A stretch of 35,849 bases of DNA, taken from Deltaproteobacteria bacterium. GTDB lineage: Bacteria > Myxococcota_A > UBA9160 > UBA6930. Under the pieces are notes generated by a model that made no database searches, was not told where the DNA came from, and saw nothing but the letters and a program-made list of their open reading frames with translations. The stretch's first letter is position 1. The number at the start of each line of letters is the position of its first letter. This document shows positions 16,243 through 24,467 of this stretch, piece by piece. Location of the stretch: contig JAJDAR010000073.1 of NCBI GenBank assembly GCA_029261775.1, positions 1 to 35,849 of the forward strand. The letters are read 5' to 3'. The position numbers and the translations under genes were made by a program.

Positions 16243-17400
16243 ATGGGCGTCGGGATCGGCTTGATCGGGTGCGGGGTGATGGGCCGGGTGCTGGCCAAGC
16301 TCGTGGAAGATCGCTCTCCGGAGCTCCGCGTGACCGCGCTCTTCGATCCCGACGATCGTTCCTGCCAGGCGACGCAGTCCGTCTTCCCCGACGCGCGCCG
16401 CCTTCCCGACGTCGGCCAGCTCGTCGGCGATCCAACCGTGGACTGGGTGATGATCGCCAGCTGGAACCGCCACCACGCGGCGCAGTGTCTGGCCGCCCTG
16501 AGTGCAGGCAAGCACGTGTTCTGCCAGAAGCCGCTGGCGACCCGCATGGAGGACCTCGTCGCGCTGGCTCGCGCCCGCGCGGGGAGCGACCGGTCGCTCG
16601 TGATCGGCTTCACCTTGCGCTTCGCCGAGCACTACCGGCGGATCCGGGCGCTCGTCGAGCAGGGAGCCATCGGGCGGCTCGTGAGCCTGGAGCTCAACGA
16701 GACCCTCGACTTCAATCACGGTGGCTACATCATGGGAGACTGGCGGCGGCTGCGCGCGAACGCCGGCACCCACCTGCTCGAGAAGTGCTGCCACGACGTG
16801 GACCTGCTGCATTGGATCAGCGGCTCGCGGCCTCGCCGCGTCGCCTCGTTCGGCGGTCTGGCCGTGTTCACGCCGGAGAACGAGCCGCTGATGGACCGCC
16901 TGGGTCGGGACGTCGAGGGGCGTCAGGCCTATCGGACCTGGGGCGGTCTCGTGGCGAAGAACCCGTTCACGGCGGACAAGGACATCGTCGACCACCAGGT
17001 CGCGATCCTCGAGCTCGAGAGCGGGGCCCGCGCGACCTTCCACACGAACTGCAACGCCGGCCTGCCCGAGCGCAGGATGCTGCTGCTCGGTACGGAGGGC
17101 GCCCTGCGCGCCGATCTCCACAGCGGGGTGATCGAGCTCGGGCGCATCGGCTTCGAGAGCGAGGTGGAGCGACACGATGCGCCGGCGAGCGACCGGCACG
17201 GGGGCGGTGATCTCGTGCTCGCCGAGAGCCTGGCGGCCTGCATGCTGGGGGCTCCGGCGCCCCGGCCGGGCTTCGAGGAGGGACTGGACGCGACGGTGAG
17301 CTGTCTGGCCATCGACCGGGCTCTCGACACCGGGAAGGTCGTCGACCTGACGCCCTGGTGGCGGGAGGTCGAGGAGGCCGGGGCTTCGAGGCCCCGCTGA
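16243..17400 (+). CDS. Gfo/Idh/MocA-family oxidoreductase
   Basis: 385 residues, within the family's usual 330-400. The N-terminal Rossmann motif is G-L-I-G-C-G-V-M-G (about 5-13). The C-terminal alpha/beta domain carries H-L-L-E-K-C-C-H-D-V-D-L-L, where H185 and D186 fit the usual catalytic or substrate-binding H-x-x-D region. The normally conserved E-K-P is Q-K-P here (C-Q-K-P-L-A, about 99-104), keeping the Lys. It oxidises or reduces a sugar or related polyol with NAD(P)(H); the substrate is unknown. The ATG at 16243 is the first after the shared upstream region with the divergent selenoprotein gene. No ribosome site is obvious. Confidence 0.85.
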   Translation: MGVGIGLIGCGVMGRVLAKLVEDRSPELRVTALFDPDDRSCQATQSVFPDARRLPDVGQLVGDPTVDWVMIASWNRHHAAQCLAALSAGKHVFCQKPLATRMEDLVALARARAGSDRSLVIGFTLRFAEHYRRIRALVEQGAIGRLVSLELNETLDFNHGGYIMGDWRRLRANAGTHLLEKCCHDVDLLHWISGSRPRRVASFGGLAVFTPENEPLMDRLGRDVEGRQAYRTWGGLVAKNPFTADKDIVDHQVAILELESGARATFHTNCNAGLPERRMLLLGTEGALRADLHSGVIELGRIGFESEVERHDAPASDRHGGGDLVLAESLAACMLGAPAPRPGFEEGLDATVSCLAIDRALDTGKVVDLTPWWREVEEAGASRPR

Positions 17401-17551
17401 GTCCGCGCACCTGCCGGGCGCCCTCTCTCGCCACCCTTTGGCAGCAGGCCCCGTCCTTTCGGCCCCATCTCGGACGTCACTCCGTAGGATACGGGTTCGC
17501 CCCGTGCGCCCGGATCCTCGGCCCACGCCCACCCTCCCGAAAGGAGATCCC

Positions 17552-17926
17552 ATGTCCAACATCGAGATCGGTACCCGCCTCGTGAAGCTCTGCCAGGAAG
17601 GCAAGTCCCTGCAGGCGGTCGAAGAGCTGTACGACGAGAAGATCATCAGCCTGGAAGCCCAGGGCAGCGACGCGCTGCCCGCGCGCATGGAAGGCATCGA
17701 TGCCGTGCGGGGCAAGAACCAGTGGTGGTTCGACGCGCACGAGGTCCACAGCGAGGTGGCGACCGGGCCCTTCTGTGGTCACCGGGACGATCAGTTCGCC
17801 GTGAAGTTCGATCTCGACGTCACGCTGAAGGAGAGCGGCGCGCGCAGCCAGATGTCCGAGTTCGCGCTCTACACCGTCAAGGACGGAAAGATCGTGCAGG
17901 AGGAGTTTCTGTACCAGATGGGCTAG
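17552..17926 (+). CDS. SnoaL-like/NTF2-fold protein
   Basis: 124 residues. The ATG is preceded by AAGGAG at 6 bases, and a TAGGAT -10-like box lies about 60 bases upstream. The fold is a single NTF2-like domain: an N-terminal helix with L-V-K-L-C-Q-E-G-K, then L-Y-D-E-K-I-I-S-L-E, a W-W-F-D-A-H-E-V-H strand, and the closing sheet F-A-V-K-F-D-L-D-V-T-L-K-E-S and F-A-L-Y-T-V-K-D-G-K-I-V-Q-E-E-F-L-Y. It differs clearly from the other NTF2-like protein in the window. The ligand or reaction is unknown. It seems to be a single-gene transcript, converging on the DUF1353 gene. Confidence 0.82.
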   Translation: MSNIEIGTRLVKLCQEGKSLQAVEELYDEKIISLEAQGSDALPARMEGIDAVRGKNQWWFDAHEVHSEVATGPFCGHRDDQFAVKFDLDVTLKESGARSQMSEFALYTVKDGKIVQEEFLYQMG

Positions 17927-17941
17927 TCGCGGTCCGCCGGT

Positions 17942-18370
17942 TCATGTCCCCTGGCGTTCGCGATACCGACGCCAGGGGGCCCAACCCGCCGCGCGCACCC
18001 CGGCCCACATCGTCCAGGCGTCGAAGGGGTCGATTCCGAGCAGGCGCAACGCCTCGTGGAAGACGTCGTCGGCCTCGGCCCGGCTGAAGCCCCGGCCCGT
18101 CTCGCCGGTGGCCTCGATCCGGTACGGCACCGCCGGCCCCTCCTGGTAGAGGTAGTCGTGGACGACCGCGGCCCAGGCGCTCTCGAGCTTGGTCGGATCG
18201 ACGATCGCGCGCAGCAGCCGGGGCACGCTGGCGAAATCCGTCTGGAAGCCCGGCGGCACCGTCAGCACACGGCCCGTTCCGGAGCGGTAGCGGAAGGGGT
18301 CGGCCAGCACGAACAGGTCCTGGCCGGGCAGGGGCGCACCCACCAGGTCGTCGAGGAAGGCGGCCGTCAT
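17942..18370 (-). CDS. DUF1353-family protein with a duplicated start region
   Basis: 142 residues from the ATG at 18370. The central F-Q-T-D-F-A-S-V-P-R-L-L-R and A-A-V-V-H-D-Y-L-Y-Q-E-G are the two hallmarks of DUF1353, whose biochemical role is unknown and which occurs in phages and bacteria. A 30-bp exact tandem duplication covers the start, so an in-frame ATG at 18400 would give 152 residues beginning with the first eight amino acids twice. Neither ATG has a clear ribosome site. The last codons lie inside a hairpin that may terminate the neighbouring plus-strand gene. No phage genes are nearby. Confidence 0.75.
   Translation of the reverse strand: MTAAFLDDLVGAPLPGQDLFVLADPFRYRSGTGRVLTVPPGFQTDFASVPRLLRAIVDPTKLESAWAAVVHDYLYQEGPAVPYRIEATGETGRGFSRAEADDVFHEALRLLGIDPFDAWTMWAGVRAAGWAPWRRYRERQGT
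17948..17978 (+). terminator. hairpin after the SnoaL-like gene
   Basis: CCCCTGGCGT (17948-17957) and ACGCCAGGGG (17969-17978) form a perfect 10-bp stem with an 11-base loop. It starts 21 bases after the stop of the plus-strand gene, inside the end of the convergent DUF1353 gene. There is no T tract. Confidence 0.4.
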
Positions 18371-18407
18371 CGGTCCATCGTCGAGGAAGGCGGCCGTCAT
18401 CGGTCCA
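18348..18407. repeat. exact tandem duplication, 2 x 30 bp
   Basis: Units 18348-18377 and 18378-18407 are identical. They cover the start codon and first eight codons of the DUF1353 gene. The period is a multiple of three, so the frame is kept across both units. Confidence 0.95.
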
Positions 18408-18474
18408 GGGTGGACATTCTCGCGGGCGGCTTCAAGAGCCGGGCGGATCGCGCGTCGGGTGGCACACTTCCGGG

Positions 18475-19434
18475 ATGCCGAGGCGTCTGCGCAATCTCCT
18501 GCTGGCACTCGCCGCGGTCGCAGCGACGAGCCTGGTCGCGCTGGTCTGGGCCGGCTCCAGCCGGATCGGCAGCCCTCCGTGGTATCAGATGCGCTCGCCC
18601 GAGCTGGGCCTGCGGCCGATGGCCGGCGATCCCTGGGGCGAGGACGGTTGGCAGGGGATCCATCGCGATCCCCAGTCGGATCTCGGTGTCGCGTTCGAGG
18701 ACGTGTCCTTTCCGGCAGTCGATGGCAGCACCTTGCGCGGGTGGTTGGTGCCGGGAACGCCGCAGGCCGAGGTCGCGATCGCGACGGTGCACGGGGCGGG
18801 CTCCGATCGGCGCGACTTCCTCCGCCACCTGCCGGTCTTCCACGACCTCGGCTATCCGGTCCTGCTCTTCGACTGCCGCGAGCACGGCATCAGCGACGGC
18901 GAGGCTCGCGGGATCTCCTACGGCGTTCGCGAGCATCGCGACGTCACGTCGGCGGTGAGGTACCTGAAGGAGGATCGGGGCTACGGCCGTGTCGCCGTCG
19001 TCGGCACATCGCAAGGGGGCGCGAGCGTGCTCCTCGCGGCCGCGCGGGATCCAGCCATCGACGCCGTCGTGGCGGAGAATCCCTTCACGACCCTGCGTGA
19101 GCTCATGCGGCACGCGCTGCGCGATCAGCCTCCGCCCTCCGACTGGCTCCTCGAGGCCGTGATCGTGACCCACCTGCTGCGCACCGGCGGTCGCGGGCTC
19201 CCGAGCCCGTTGGAGGCGGTCGCCGCGATCCGCCAACCGCTCTACCTCATGCACGGGACGGCCGACCGGGTGATCCCCTACCAGCACAGCGAGCGCCTGC
19301 ACGCGGCGGCGCCGGGCTCGCAGCTGTGGCTGGCCGAGGGGGCGGTCCACGCCGCCCTCTACAACCGCTACCCGGAAGAGTGGACCCGGCGGGTCCGCGG
19401 CTTCCTGGCCGGGACGGTGGGTCTGCCCCGCTGA
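18475..19434 (+). CDS. membrane-anchored or secreted alpha/beta hydrolase
   Basis: 319 residues. An N-terminal hydrophobic segment (about 7-26, after P-R-R-L-R-N) is a signal anchor or signal peptide. The alpha/beta hydrolase core has an H-G-A-G oxyanion segment (about 104-107), the nucleophile elbow G-T-S-Q-G-G (Ser about 180), a catalytic Asp in H-G-T-A-D-R-V-I-P (about 263) and a catalytic His in E-G-A-V-H-A-A-L-Y (about 293). The closest general type is the family of serine aminopeptidase-like S33 or Bem46-like hydrolases at the cytoplasmic membrane. The substrate is unknown. The ATG at 18475 lies close after the divergent DUF1353 start region. Confidence 0.85.
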   Translation: MPRRLRNLLLALAAVAATSLVALVWAGSSRIGSPPWYQMRSPELGLRPMAGDPWGEDGWQGIHRDPQSDLGVAFEDVSFPAVDGSTLRGWLVPGTPQAEVAIATVHGAGSDRRDFLRHLPVFHDLGYPVLLFDCREHGISDGEARGISYGVREHRDVTSAVRYLKEDRGYGRVAVVGTSQGGASVLLAAARDPAIDAVVAENPFTTLRELMRHALRDQPPPSDWLLEAVIVTHLLRTGGRGLPSPLEAVAAIRQPLYLMHGTADRVIPYQHSERLHAAAPGSQLWLAEGAVHAALYNRYPEEWTRRVRGFLAGTVGLPR

Positions 19435-19449
19435 GGCCGCTGCGAAGAG

Positions 19450-19474
19450 ACCCCGGCCCTGTGGGACCGGGGCC
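19450..19474. terminator. hairpin between hydrolase gene and tRNA-Thr
   Basis: CCCCGG-CCC pairs with GGG-CCGGGG with a one-base bulge and a 3-base loop. On the minus strand it follows the tRNA 3' end by about 9 bases and is trailed by TCTCTTC. It probably ends both the tRNA and the hydrolase transcripts. Confidence 0.55.
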
Positions 19475-19482
19475 TCTCGCAG

Positions 19483-19558
<76 letters not shown>

Positions 19559-19580
19559 GAGACTCGCCTGGCGACCCCGG

Positions 19581-19610
19581 AACCTAGCCATCCCGCCGAC
19601 CCGCTGGCAA
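19581..19610 (-). promoter_or_regulatory. sigma-70-type promoter of tRNA-Thr
   Basis: On the minus strand TTGCCA (19610-19605), an 18-base spacer and TAGGTT (19586-19581) give a good housekeeping promoter. It places the start about 16 bases before the mature tRNA. The same TTGCCA -35 appears before clpB. Confidence 0.65.
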
Positions 19611-19653
19611 TCCACCGGCCCCGGCAGGAGCGGACCGGGGCCGCGCGGGCCGG

Positions 19654-19659
19654 TATGCT
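19654..19659 (+). promoter_or_regulatory. -10 element of ilvE, leaderless type
   Basis: TATGCT lies exactly 9 bases before the ATG at 19669, and no Shine-Dalgarno fits between. No good -35 is seen. Confidence 0.45.
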
Positions 19660-19668
19660 GCGCCCTCG

Positions 19669-20619
19669 ATGCCGCACCTCGAAGCCCCCGACCGCAGGAT
19701 CTGGCTCGATGGGCGCCTCGTGCCCTGGGCCGAGGCGACGGTCCACGTGCTGTCGCACAGCCACGCCCGGGGGTCGTTGGTCTTCGACTACATGAGCGTG
19801 AACGAGACGCCGCGAGGGCCTGCGATCTTCCGGCTCGCCGATCACGTGGCCCGCTTCCTCCACTCGGCGGAGCTCGTGGGGCTGCCGCTCGAGCGCGGCG
19901 CCGAAGAGCTGATCCGCGCCTGCAAGGAGGCTGTCCGGGCGAACCCCGGTGCGGCGGTCGTGAAGCTCCACGCCTATCTGCCCTCCGTCGAGATCGACGT
20001 CGTGCCGGCCGACGATCACGTAGCGGTGGCGATCGCGGCCTTCCACCCGCGCAAGGACGTGCTGGCGCACAAGCCCGGGCCGCTGCCGCGGACGCCCGAG
20101 ACGGTGCGGATCTGGCTGGAGAAGGAGCGCCGCCAGCGCCGGCCGGACATCATGCACCCCCATGCCAAGGTCGCCGCGAACTACACGTCGCCGATGGCCG
20201 CCAAGTGGCAGGCCCGCAAACGCGGATACGACGAAGTGCTGCTGGTCGACGAGCGCGGCTTCGTCGCCGAGGGTCCGACGACGAACTTCTTCCTGGTCGA
20301 CACGGAGGGCACCCTGCGTACACCGCCGGAGGAGTCCGTCCTGCTCGGCGTCACGCGGCGTTCGATCCTGGCGATCGCCGAGGCCGACGGGATCCCGTTC
20401 GTGGAGGAGCCGATCACCGAGGCGGCGCTGTTCGGCGCGGCCGAGGCCTTCCTGACCGGAACGAGCGCCGGTGTCTGGCCGATCGCCTCGGTCGACGACC
20501 GCACGATCGGGTCGGTCTGCCCCGGGCCCGTGAGCCTGGGCCTGCGCCGCCACTTCAAGGAGGTGGTGGCGGGCAAGGACCCGGCCTTCGCCAGCTGGCT
20601 GAGCTACGTCAACGAGTGA
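19669..20619 (+). CDS. ilvE: class IV aminotransferase, branched-chain type
   Basis: 316 residues, normal for the family. PLP-dependent transamination of branched-chain amino acids with 2-oxoglutarate is the likely reaction. The N terminus (I-W-L-D-G-x-L-V-P-W-A-E-A-T-V-H-V-L-S-H) matches branched-chain aminotransferases. The PLP lysine is K167 in H-A-K-V-A-A-N-Y, and E-G-P-T-T-N-F-F (about 201-208) binds the cofactor. D-amino-acid transaminase and aminodeoxychorismate lyase share this fold, so the substrate is not certain. The ATG lies 9 bases after a TATGCT box without a ribosome site. trpS follows after 24 bases and is probably co-transcribed. Confidence 0.82.
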   Translation: MPHLEAPDRRIWLDGRLVPWAEATVHVLSHSHARGSLVFDYMSVNETPRGPAIFRLADHVARFLHSAELVGLPLERGAEELIRACKEAVRANPGAAVVKLHAYLPSVEIDVVPADDHVAVAIAAFHPRKDVLAHKPGPLPRTPETVRIWLEKERRQRRPDIMHPHAKVAANYTSPMAAKWQARKRGYDEVLLVDERGFVAEGPTTNFFLVDTEGTLRTPPEESVLLGVTRRSILAIAEADGIPFVEEPITEAALFGAAEAFLTGTSAGVWPIASVDDRTIGSVCPGPVSLGLRRHFKEVVAGKDPAFASWLSYVNE

Positions 20620-20643
20620 AGAGTTCGAGATCGACGTGAACCC

Positions 20644-21627
20644 GTGACCCAACGCATCCTCTCCGGCATCCAGCCTTCGGGCGAGCTGCACCTCGGCAAC
20701 TACTTCGGTGCCATGCGCCAGCACGTCGACCTGCAGGAGCGCGGCGAGGGCATCTATTTCCTGGCCGACTACCACTCGATGACCTCGGTTCGCAGCGCCG
20801 CCGAGCGCAGGCAGGCGGTCGTGGACCTGGCCCTCGACTATCTGGCCTGTGGTCTCGACCCGTCCCGGGCCATCCTCTACCGCCAGTCCGATCTGCCGGA
20901 GACGACGGAGCTGGCGTGGATGCTGACGACCGTCACGCCCATGGGCCTGCTGCTCCGCGCCCACTCCTACAAGGACAAGGTCGAGCAGGGCCTCCAGCCG
21001 GACCACGGGCTCTTCGCCTATCCCGTGCTGATGGCCGCGGACATCCTGCAGTACAACCCCGACCTGGTTCCCGTCGGCCAGGACCAGAAGCAGCACCTGG
21101 AGATGACCCGGGACATCGCCGTCAAGTTCAACCAGGCCTACGCCTGCGAGGTCTTCGAGCTGCCGGAGCCCCACATCCTCGAGGACGTGGCGGTCGTGCC
21201 CGGAACGGACGGGCGCAAGATGAGCAAGAGCTACGGCAACGTCCTGCGGATGTTCTGGCCACAGAAGAAGCTCAAGAAGGCGGTGATGGCCGTGGTCACG
21301 GACTCGACGCCGGTCGAGGACCCGAAGGAGACGGAGCAGGCGGTGTTCCAGCTCTGGTCGCTCTTTGCCAGCGAGCCCGAGCGCGACGAGATGTTCGCGC
21401 GGGCCGCCGCCGGTGGCCTCGGCTACGGCGACGTCAAGAAGGATCTCCTGCAGCGCATCCTGGCCTTCTTCGGACCCATGCGGGAGCGACGCGAGGAGCT
21501 CGCGAAGCACCCCGACGACATCGAGGACGTGCTGCGCCAGGGGGCCGCCCGCGCCCGCGAGCTCTGCACCCCCATCCTCGAATCCGCCCGCCAAGCCGCC
21601 GGCGTCGGCCCCCGCCACCCCCGCTAG
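20644..21627 (+). CDS. trpS: tryptophanyl-tRNA synthetase
   Basis: 327 residues, typical for bacterial TrpRS. It charges tRNA-Trp using ATP. Class I signatures are present: H-L-G-N-Y-F-G-A (HIGH-type, about 16-23) and K-M-S-K-S-Y-G-N (about 197-204). S-G-I-Q-P-S-G-E-L opens the enzyme as in other TrpRS. L-V-P-V-G-x-D-Q-K-Q-H and the M-T-x-D-I-A helix also fit. The start is a GTG 24 bases after ilvE without a clear Shine-Dalgarno, so translational coupling to ilvE is likely. There is no leader or T-box-like element between them. It converges on the kinase gene. Confidence 0.95.
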   Translation: MTQRILSGIQPSGELHLGNYFGAMRQHVDLQERGEGIYFLADYHSMTSVRSAAERRQAVVDLALDYLACGLDPSRAILYRQSDLPETTELAWMLTTVTPMGLLLRAHSYKDKVEQGLQPDHGLFAYPVLMAADILQYNPDLVPVGQDQKQHLEMTRDIAVKFNQAYACEVFELPEPHILEDVAVVPGTDGRKMSKSYGNVLRMFWPQKKLKKAVMAVVTDSTPVEDPKETEQAVFQLWSLFASEPERDEMFARAAAGGLGYGDVKKDLLQRILAFFGPMRERREELAKHPDDIEDVLRQGAARARELCTPILESARQAAGVGPRHPR

Positions 21628-21691
21628 GGCCATTCTCTCAAGTTGTTCGGAACTCAAGAGAAGTGCCGGGCCATTTTCTTGAGTTGTTTGG
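21628..21691. terminator. AT-rich repeat hairpins between trpS and the kinase gene
   Basis: Two 23-base copies (21628-21650 and 21669-21691, 19 of 23 identical) flank an inverted copy at 21651-21662. The middle segment can pair with either side. The right-hand stem (21651-21662 with 21674-21685) is 12 bp with one G-T pair; the left-hand stem is interrupted by a 2x2 mismatch. It lies between convergent stops and probably terminates both genes. Confidence 0.55.
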
Positions 21692-21695
21692 GGGG

Positions 21696-24374
21696 TCAGC
21701 GGTCGAGGAGCTTGCGGAGGCGGGTGGCGACCTGCGTCGCGTTCTGGGGGCGGTCGTCCGGATCCTTGGCGAGGAGCTGGAGCAGGAGCTCCGCGAACGC
21801 GTCGGGTAGCTCCACGCCATGGATGCGCGGGTCGGGGGCCGGTGTGCTGCGGTGGTGCTCGGCGATGTCCCCGTCCTCGAAGGGCCGGTGCCCCGTCACC
21901 ATCTCGAAGAGGGTGACGCCGAGCGAGTAGAGATCGGCGCGTCGGTCGATGTCGTCTGCGCCCCGGCTCTGCTCCGGCGCCATGTAGTACGGCGTTCCGC
22001 CCGTCACGGTCGTCGCCTTGCGAACCTCGGCGGCCATCTTGGCGAGCCCGAAGTCCATGATCTTCACGATGCGTTCGTCCGTGAAGAACAGGTTCGCGCT
22101 CTTCACGTCGCGATGAACCAACCCTCGTTCGTGGGCGTAGCCCAGGCCGGCGCAGGCCTGGATGGCGAGGCGGCCGGTGTCGGCCCAGCTGAGCGAGCCA
22201 CGCGCGCGCACCAGCTGCAACAGGTTGGCCCCGCGCAGCAGCTCCATGGTGATGAAGTAGATGCCGCCCTCGACGTCCACGTCGTGGACCGTGACGATGT
22301 TCGGGTGGTTCAGGCCGGCCGCGGCCTGCGCCTCGTGGAGGAAGAGCTCGACGGCGCGCGGATGATCCTTCAGGTTCTCGGGCAGCCGCTTCAGCGCGAT
22401 CTCCCGATTCAGGCGACGATCGGTGACGCGGTAGACCACGCCCATGCCGCCGCTGCCGATCTGGTCGTGCAGCTCGTAGCGGCTGGCATCGCCGAAGGCC
22501 TTGCCGCGCAGGCTCAACGAGCTGGTCGAGATCGAGAGCTCGGCAGCGCGGCGGCGCATCGCCTCGATGCGGGTGGTCAGGTTCGCGACTTCGTCCGGAT
22601 GCTCGCTGCGCAGCTCCTCGAGCAGCGTGACGGACCGGTCGGGCCGGCCGGCGCGGTCCAGGAGGTCCGCGTGCCAGACGCGAAGCTTCGGCGTGAGCTC
22701 GTTCTTGTCGCGGATGCTCACGGCCTCGTCGGCCTTCTGGATCGCGAGCTCGTCCTTGCCCTGCTTCTGGAAGGCCTCGGCCAGGATGCGACAGCACTGG
22801 AAGTAGCGGTCGTGGCGGCGCTCGACGCGGTGGAAGTTGCGGATCGCGCGCTCGACCTGGTCGTGCTGCATGGCCATGCGGCCGGCCTCGAAGAACTCGC
22901 CCTTCTTCTCGAGCACGTCGATCAGACGCGGCACCTCGCCCGCCTCCCGGTAGCAGATCAGCGCCGAATCCAGGTCGCCGGCATCCATGTAGGCCTTGCC
23001 CGCACGCAGCAGGTCGCCGTCGGCGTTGTACATCTCGGCCGCGCGCTCGAGGTCGCCGGCGGTCTCGAAGTGGCGCGCTGCGTCCTCGAAGCGGCCGTGC
23101 TCCGCCCACAGCTCGCCCGCCTCCAGGTGGCGACCGGCCTGCGCGAAACGCGCCGCGGCCTCCTCGATCGCCCCGAGCCCCTGGTGGAAACGCGCCGCCA
23201 ACAACGCCGCGCGTTCCGCCTGCCCTGCCTTCTCGAGGGCGCTCGCCGCGACCGAGAGCTCTCCACGCAGGTAGGGTTCGACCGCGGACTCGCAGTTCTG
23301 GAACACGAGGGCGCCCTCGTCACCCAGATCGAAGACGAGCGTCATCGGGTCGAAGTCCTGGACCTCGATCGTCTTCTCGGCCGCCCTGCCGTGACCGGCC
23401 GCGAGGATCTCGTGCCGGCCGGGCTGGAGCCGCAGCTTCGCGCTGCCGTCCTTGGCGAGGCGGATCGAGTCCGGGTCGCCTCCGACGGCGATCCGGCCGC
23501 GCACGGGCCGTCCCTCCTGGATCAGGCGGACCTCGACGGCGCACGCCTCCGGCGCCCAGTCGAAGGCCACCCGGGTGACGCGCTTGCGAACGATCCGGAT
23601 CTCGAGCTCGCGCTGAAGGACCTCGCCGTCGTCGAGCCGCCCCTCCATGCAGACCCACCACTCCCGGGCCGGAACTCCGCGGAAGAGCGTCTCGCGGGAG
23701 ACGTGATGGTGCTCGAGGTCCGTCGACGGCCCGGCGCTCGGCTCGAAGTCCGGGGGCAGGCGCCGCGTCGGCGGGCGCGTCCGCAGCAGCCGAACGCTGA
23801 AGGTGCCCGAGCGCCCCGATGGCAGCTCGATCTCGACCGACAGGTCGCCACTGCGTTTGAGCAGACTGCGCACACCGAGGATCAGGGCCAGCAGCAGGGC
23901 GAGGGCAGCGCCCAGGAAGGCGGCCAGCTCGGCCGGACGCTCCTCGATCATCTCTTCGAGAGGGGAGCGATCCAGGCGGGCGCGGGGCGGCGCAGGGGCG
24001 GGCCGGACCACGGGCGCCTCCGCCTCGGGTCCGCTCCGATCCTTCTCGTAGACCTGCGCGAGCTCCTCGTACAGTTCCTTTCGGCCGGGAGCCTTCTCGA
24101 TCGCCTCGCGCAGCGCGGCGGCCGCTTCGTCGAAGCGACCCTCGCGGCGATGCCGCTGGGCCTTCGCGCGGAGGCCCGCGATCGCGCGATCGTCGGTCGG
24201 CTCCGACTGCGCGGAGACCGCAGAGGGCCACAGCCACGCACCCAGGAGCAGGCTCGCGAGCAGGATCCGCGCGCGCCGCTGGGTCGGCGCGCGGCGACGC
24301 GCGGCCCGCGCGCACAGCCCCCCGCTGTGCGGTCCCGCGGGCTCCCCGCATGCCTGCCTCCAACCCTGCGTCAT
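21696..24374 (-). CDS. membrane Ser/Thr protein kinase with TPR region
   Basis: 892 residues. A signal-anchor-like segment (about 37-56) and a short helical TPR-like stretch come first. A second membrane segment (about 150-172) follows, then a beta-rich region (about 175-350) and a long series of TPR-like helix pairs rich in E-A-A-R-x-F-x-x-A-G (about 360-620). The C-terminal Hanks-type kinase domain (about 630-892) has G-S-G-G-M-G-V-V-Y, the Lys in I-A-L-K-R-L, H-R-D-V-K-S-A-N and D-F-G-L-A-K, so it should be active. The topology puts the N-terminal piece outside and the TPRs and kinase inside. The order is unusual, since many bacterial kinases have the kinase domain first. The ATG at 24374 has no clear ribosome site; a GTG one codon earlier is possible. 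DAHP synthase lies 90 bases upstream on the same strand. Confidence 0.85.
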   Translation of the reverse strand: MTQGWRQACGEPAGPHSGGLCARAARRRAPTQRRARILLASLLLGAWLWPSAVSAQSEPTDDRAIAGLRAKAQRHRREGRFDEAAAALREAIEKAPGRKELYEELAQVYEKDRSGPEAEAPVVRPAPAPPRARLDRSPLEEMIEERPAELAAFLGAALALLLALILGVRSLLKRSGDLSVEIELPSGRSGTFSVRLLRTRPPTRRLPPDFEPSAGPSTDLEHHHVSRETLFRGVPAREWWVCMEGRLDDGEVLQRELEIRIVRKRVTRVAFDWAPEACAVEVRLIQEGRPVRGRIAVGGDPDSIRLAKDGSAKLRLQPGRHEILAAGHGRAAEKTIEVQDFDPMTLVFDLGDEGALVFQNCESAVEPYLRGELSVAASALEKAGQAERAALLAARFHQGLGAIEEAAARFAQAGRHLEAGELWAEHGRFEDAARHFETAGDLERAAEMYNADGDLLRAGKAYMDAGDLDSALICYREAGEVPRLIDVLEKKGEFFEAGRMAMQHDQVERAIRNFHRVERRHDRYFQCCRILAEAFQKQGKDELAIQKADEAVSIRDKNELTPKLRVWHADLLDRAGRPDRSVTLLEELRSEHPDEVANLTTRIEAMRRRAAELSISTSSLSLRGKAFGDASRYELHDQIGSGGMGVVYRVTDRRLNREIALKRLPENLKDHPRAVELFLHEAQAAAGLNHPNIVTVHDVDVEGGIYFITMELLRGANLLQLVRARGSLSWADTGRLAIQACAGLGYAHERGLVHRDVKSANLFFTDERIVKIMDFGLAKMAAEVRKATTVTGGTPYYMAPEQSRGADDIDRRADLYSLGVTLFEMVTGHRPFEDGDIAEHHRSTPAPDPRIHGVELPDAFAELLLQLLAKDPDDRPQNATQVATRLRKLLDR

Positions 24375-24447
24375 CACAGAGCGAATCGGCGGATCCGAGG
24401 GGCTGGTTGAGGGCTCGCTGCGTGTGCGCTTCGGGTTCCGACAATGA

Positions 24448-24467
24448 CTGGGGGATTGTCCCCTCAG
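24448..24467 (-). terminator. hairpin at the end of the DAHP synthase gene
   Basis: On the minus strand CTGAGGGGA pairs with TCCCCCAG (one bulge) around CAA, overlapping the TGA stop. There is no T tract, so read-through into the kinase gene is possible. Confidence 0.35.

Noticed and set aside
17942-18370. Prophage remnant, because DUF1353 is common in phages
   Set aside because: No other phage gene, integrase or attachment repeat is nearby; the adjacent tandem repeat is a local duplication.
21819-24410. 863-codon plus-strand frame opposite the kinase gene
   Set aside because: The true kinase motifs are on the other strand; this frame has only low-complexity Arg/Ala/Leu sequence.
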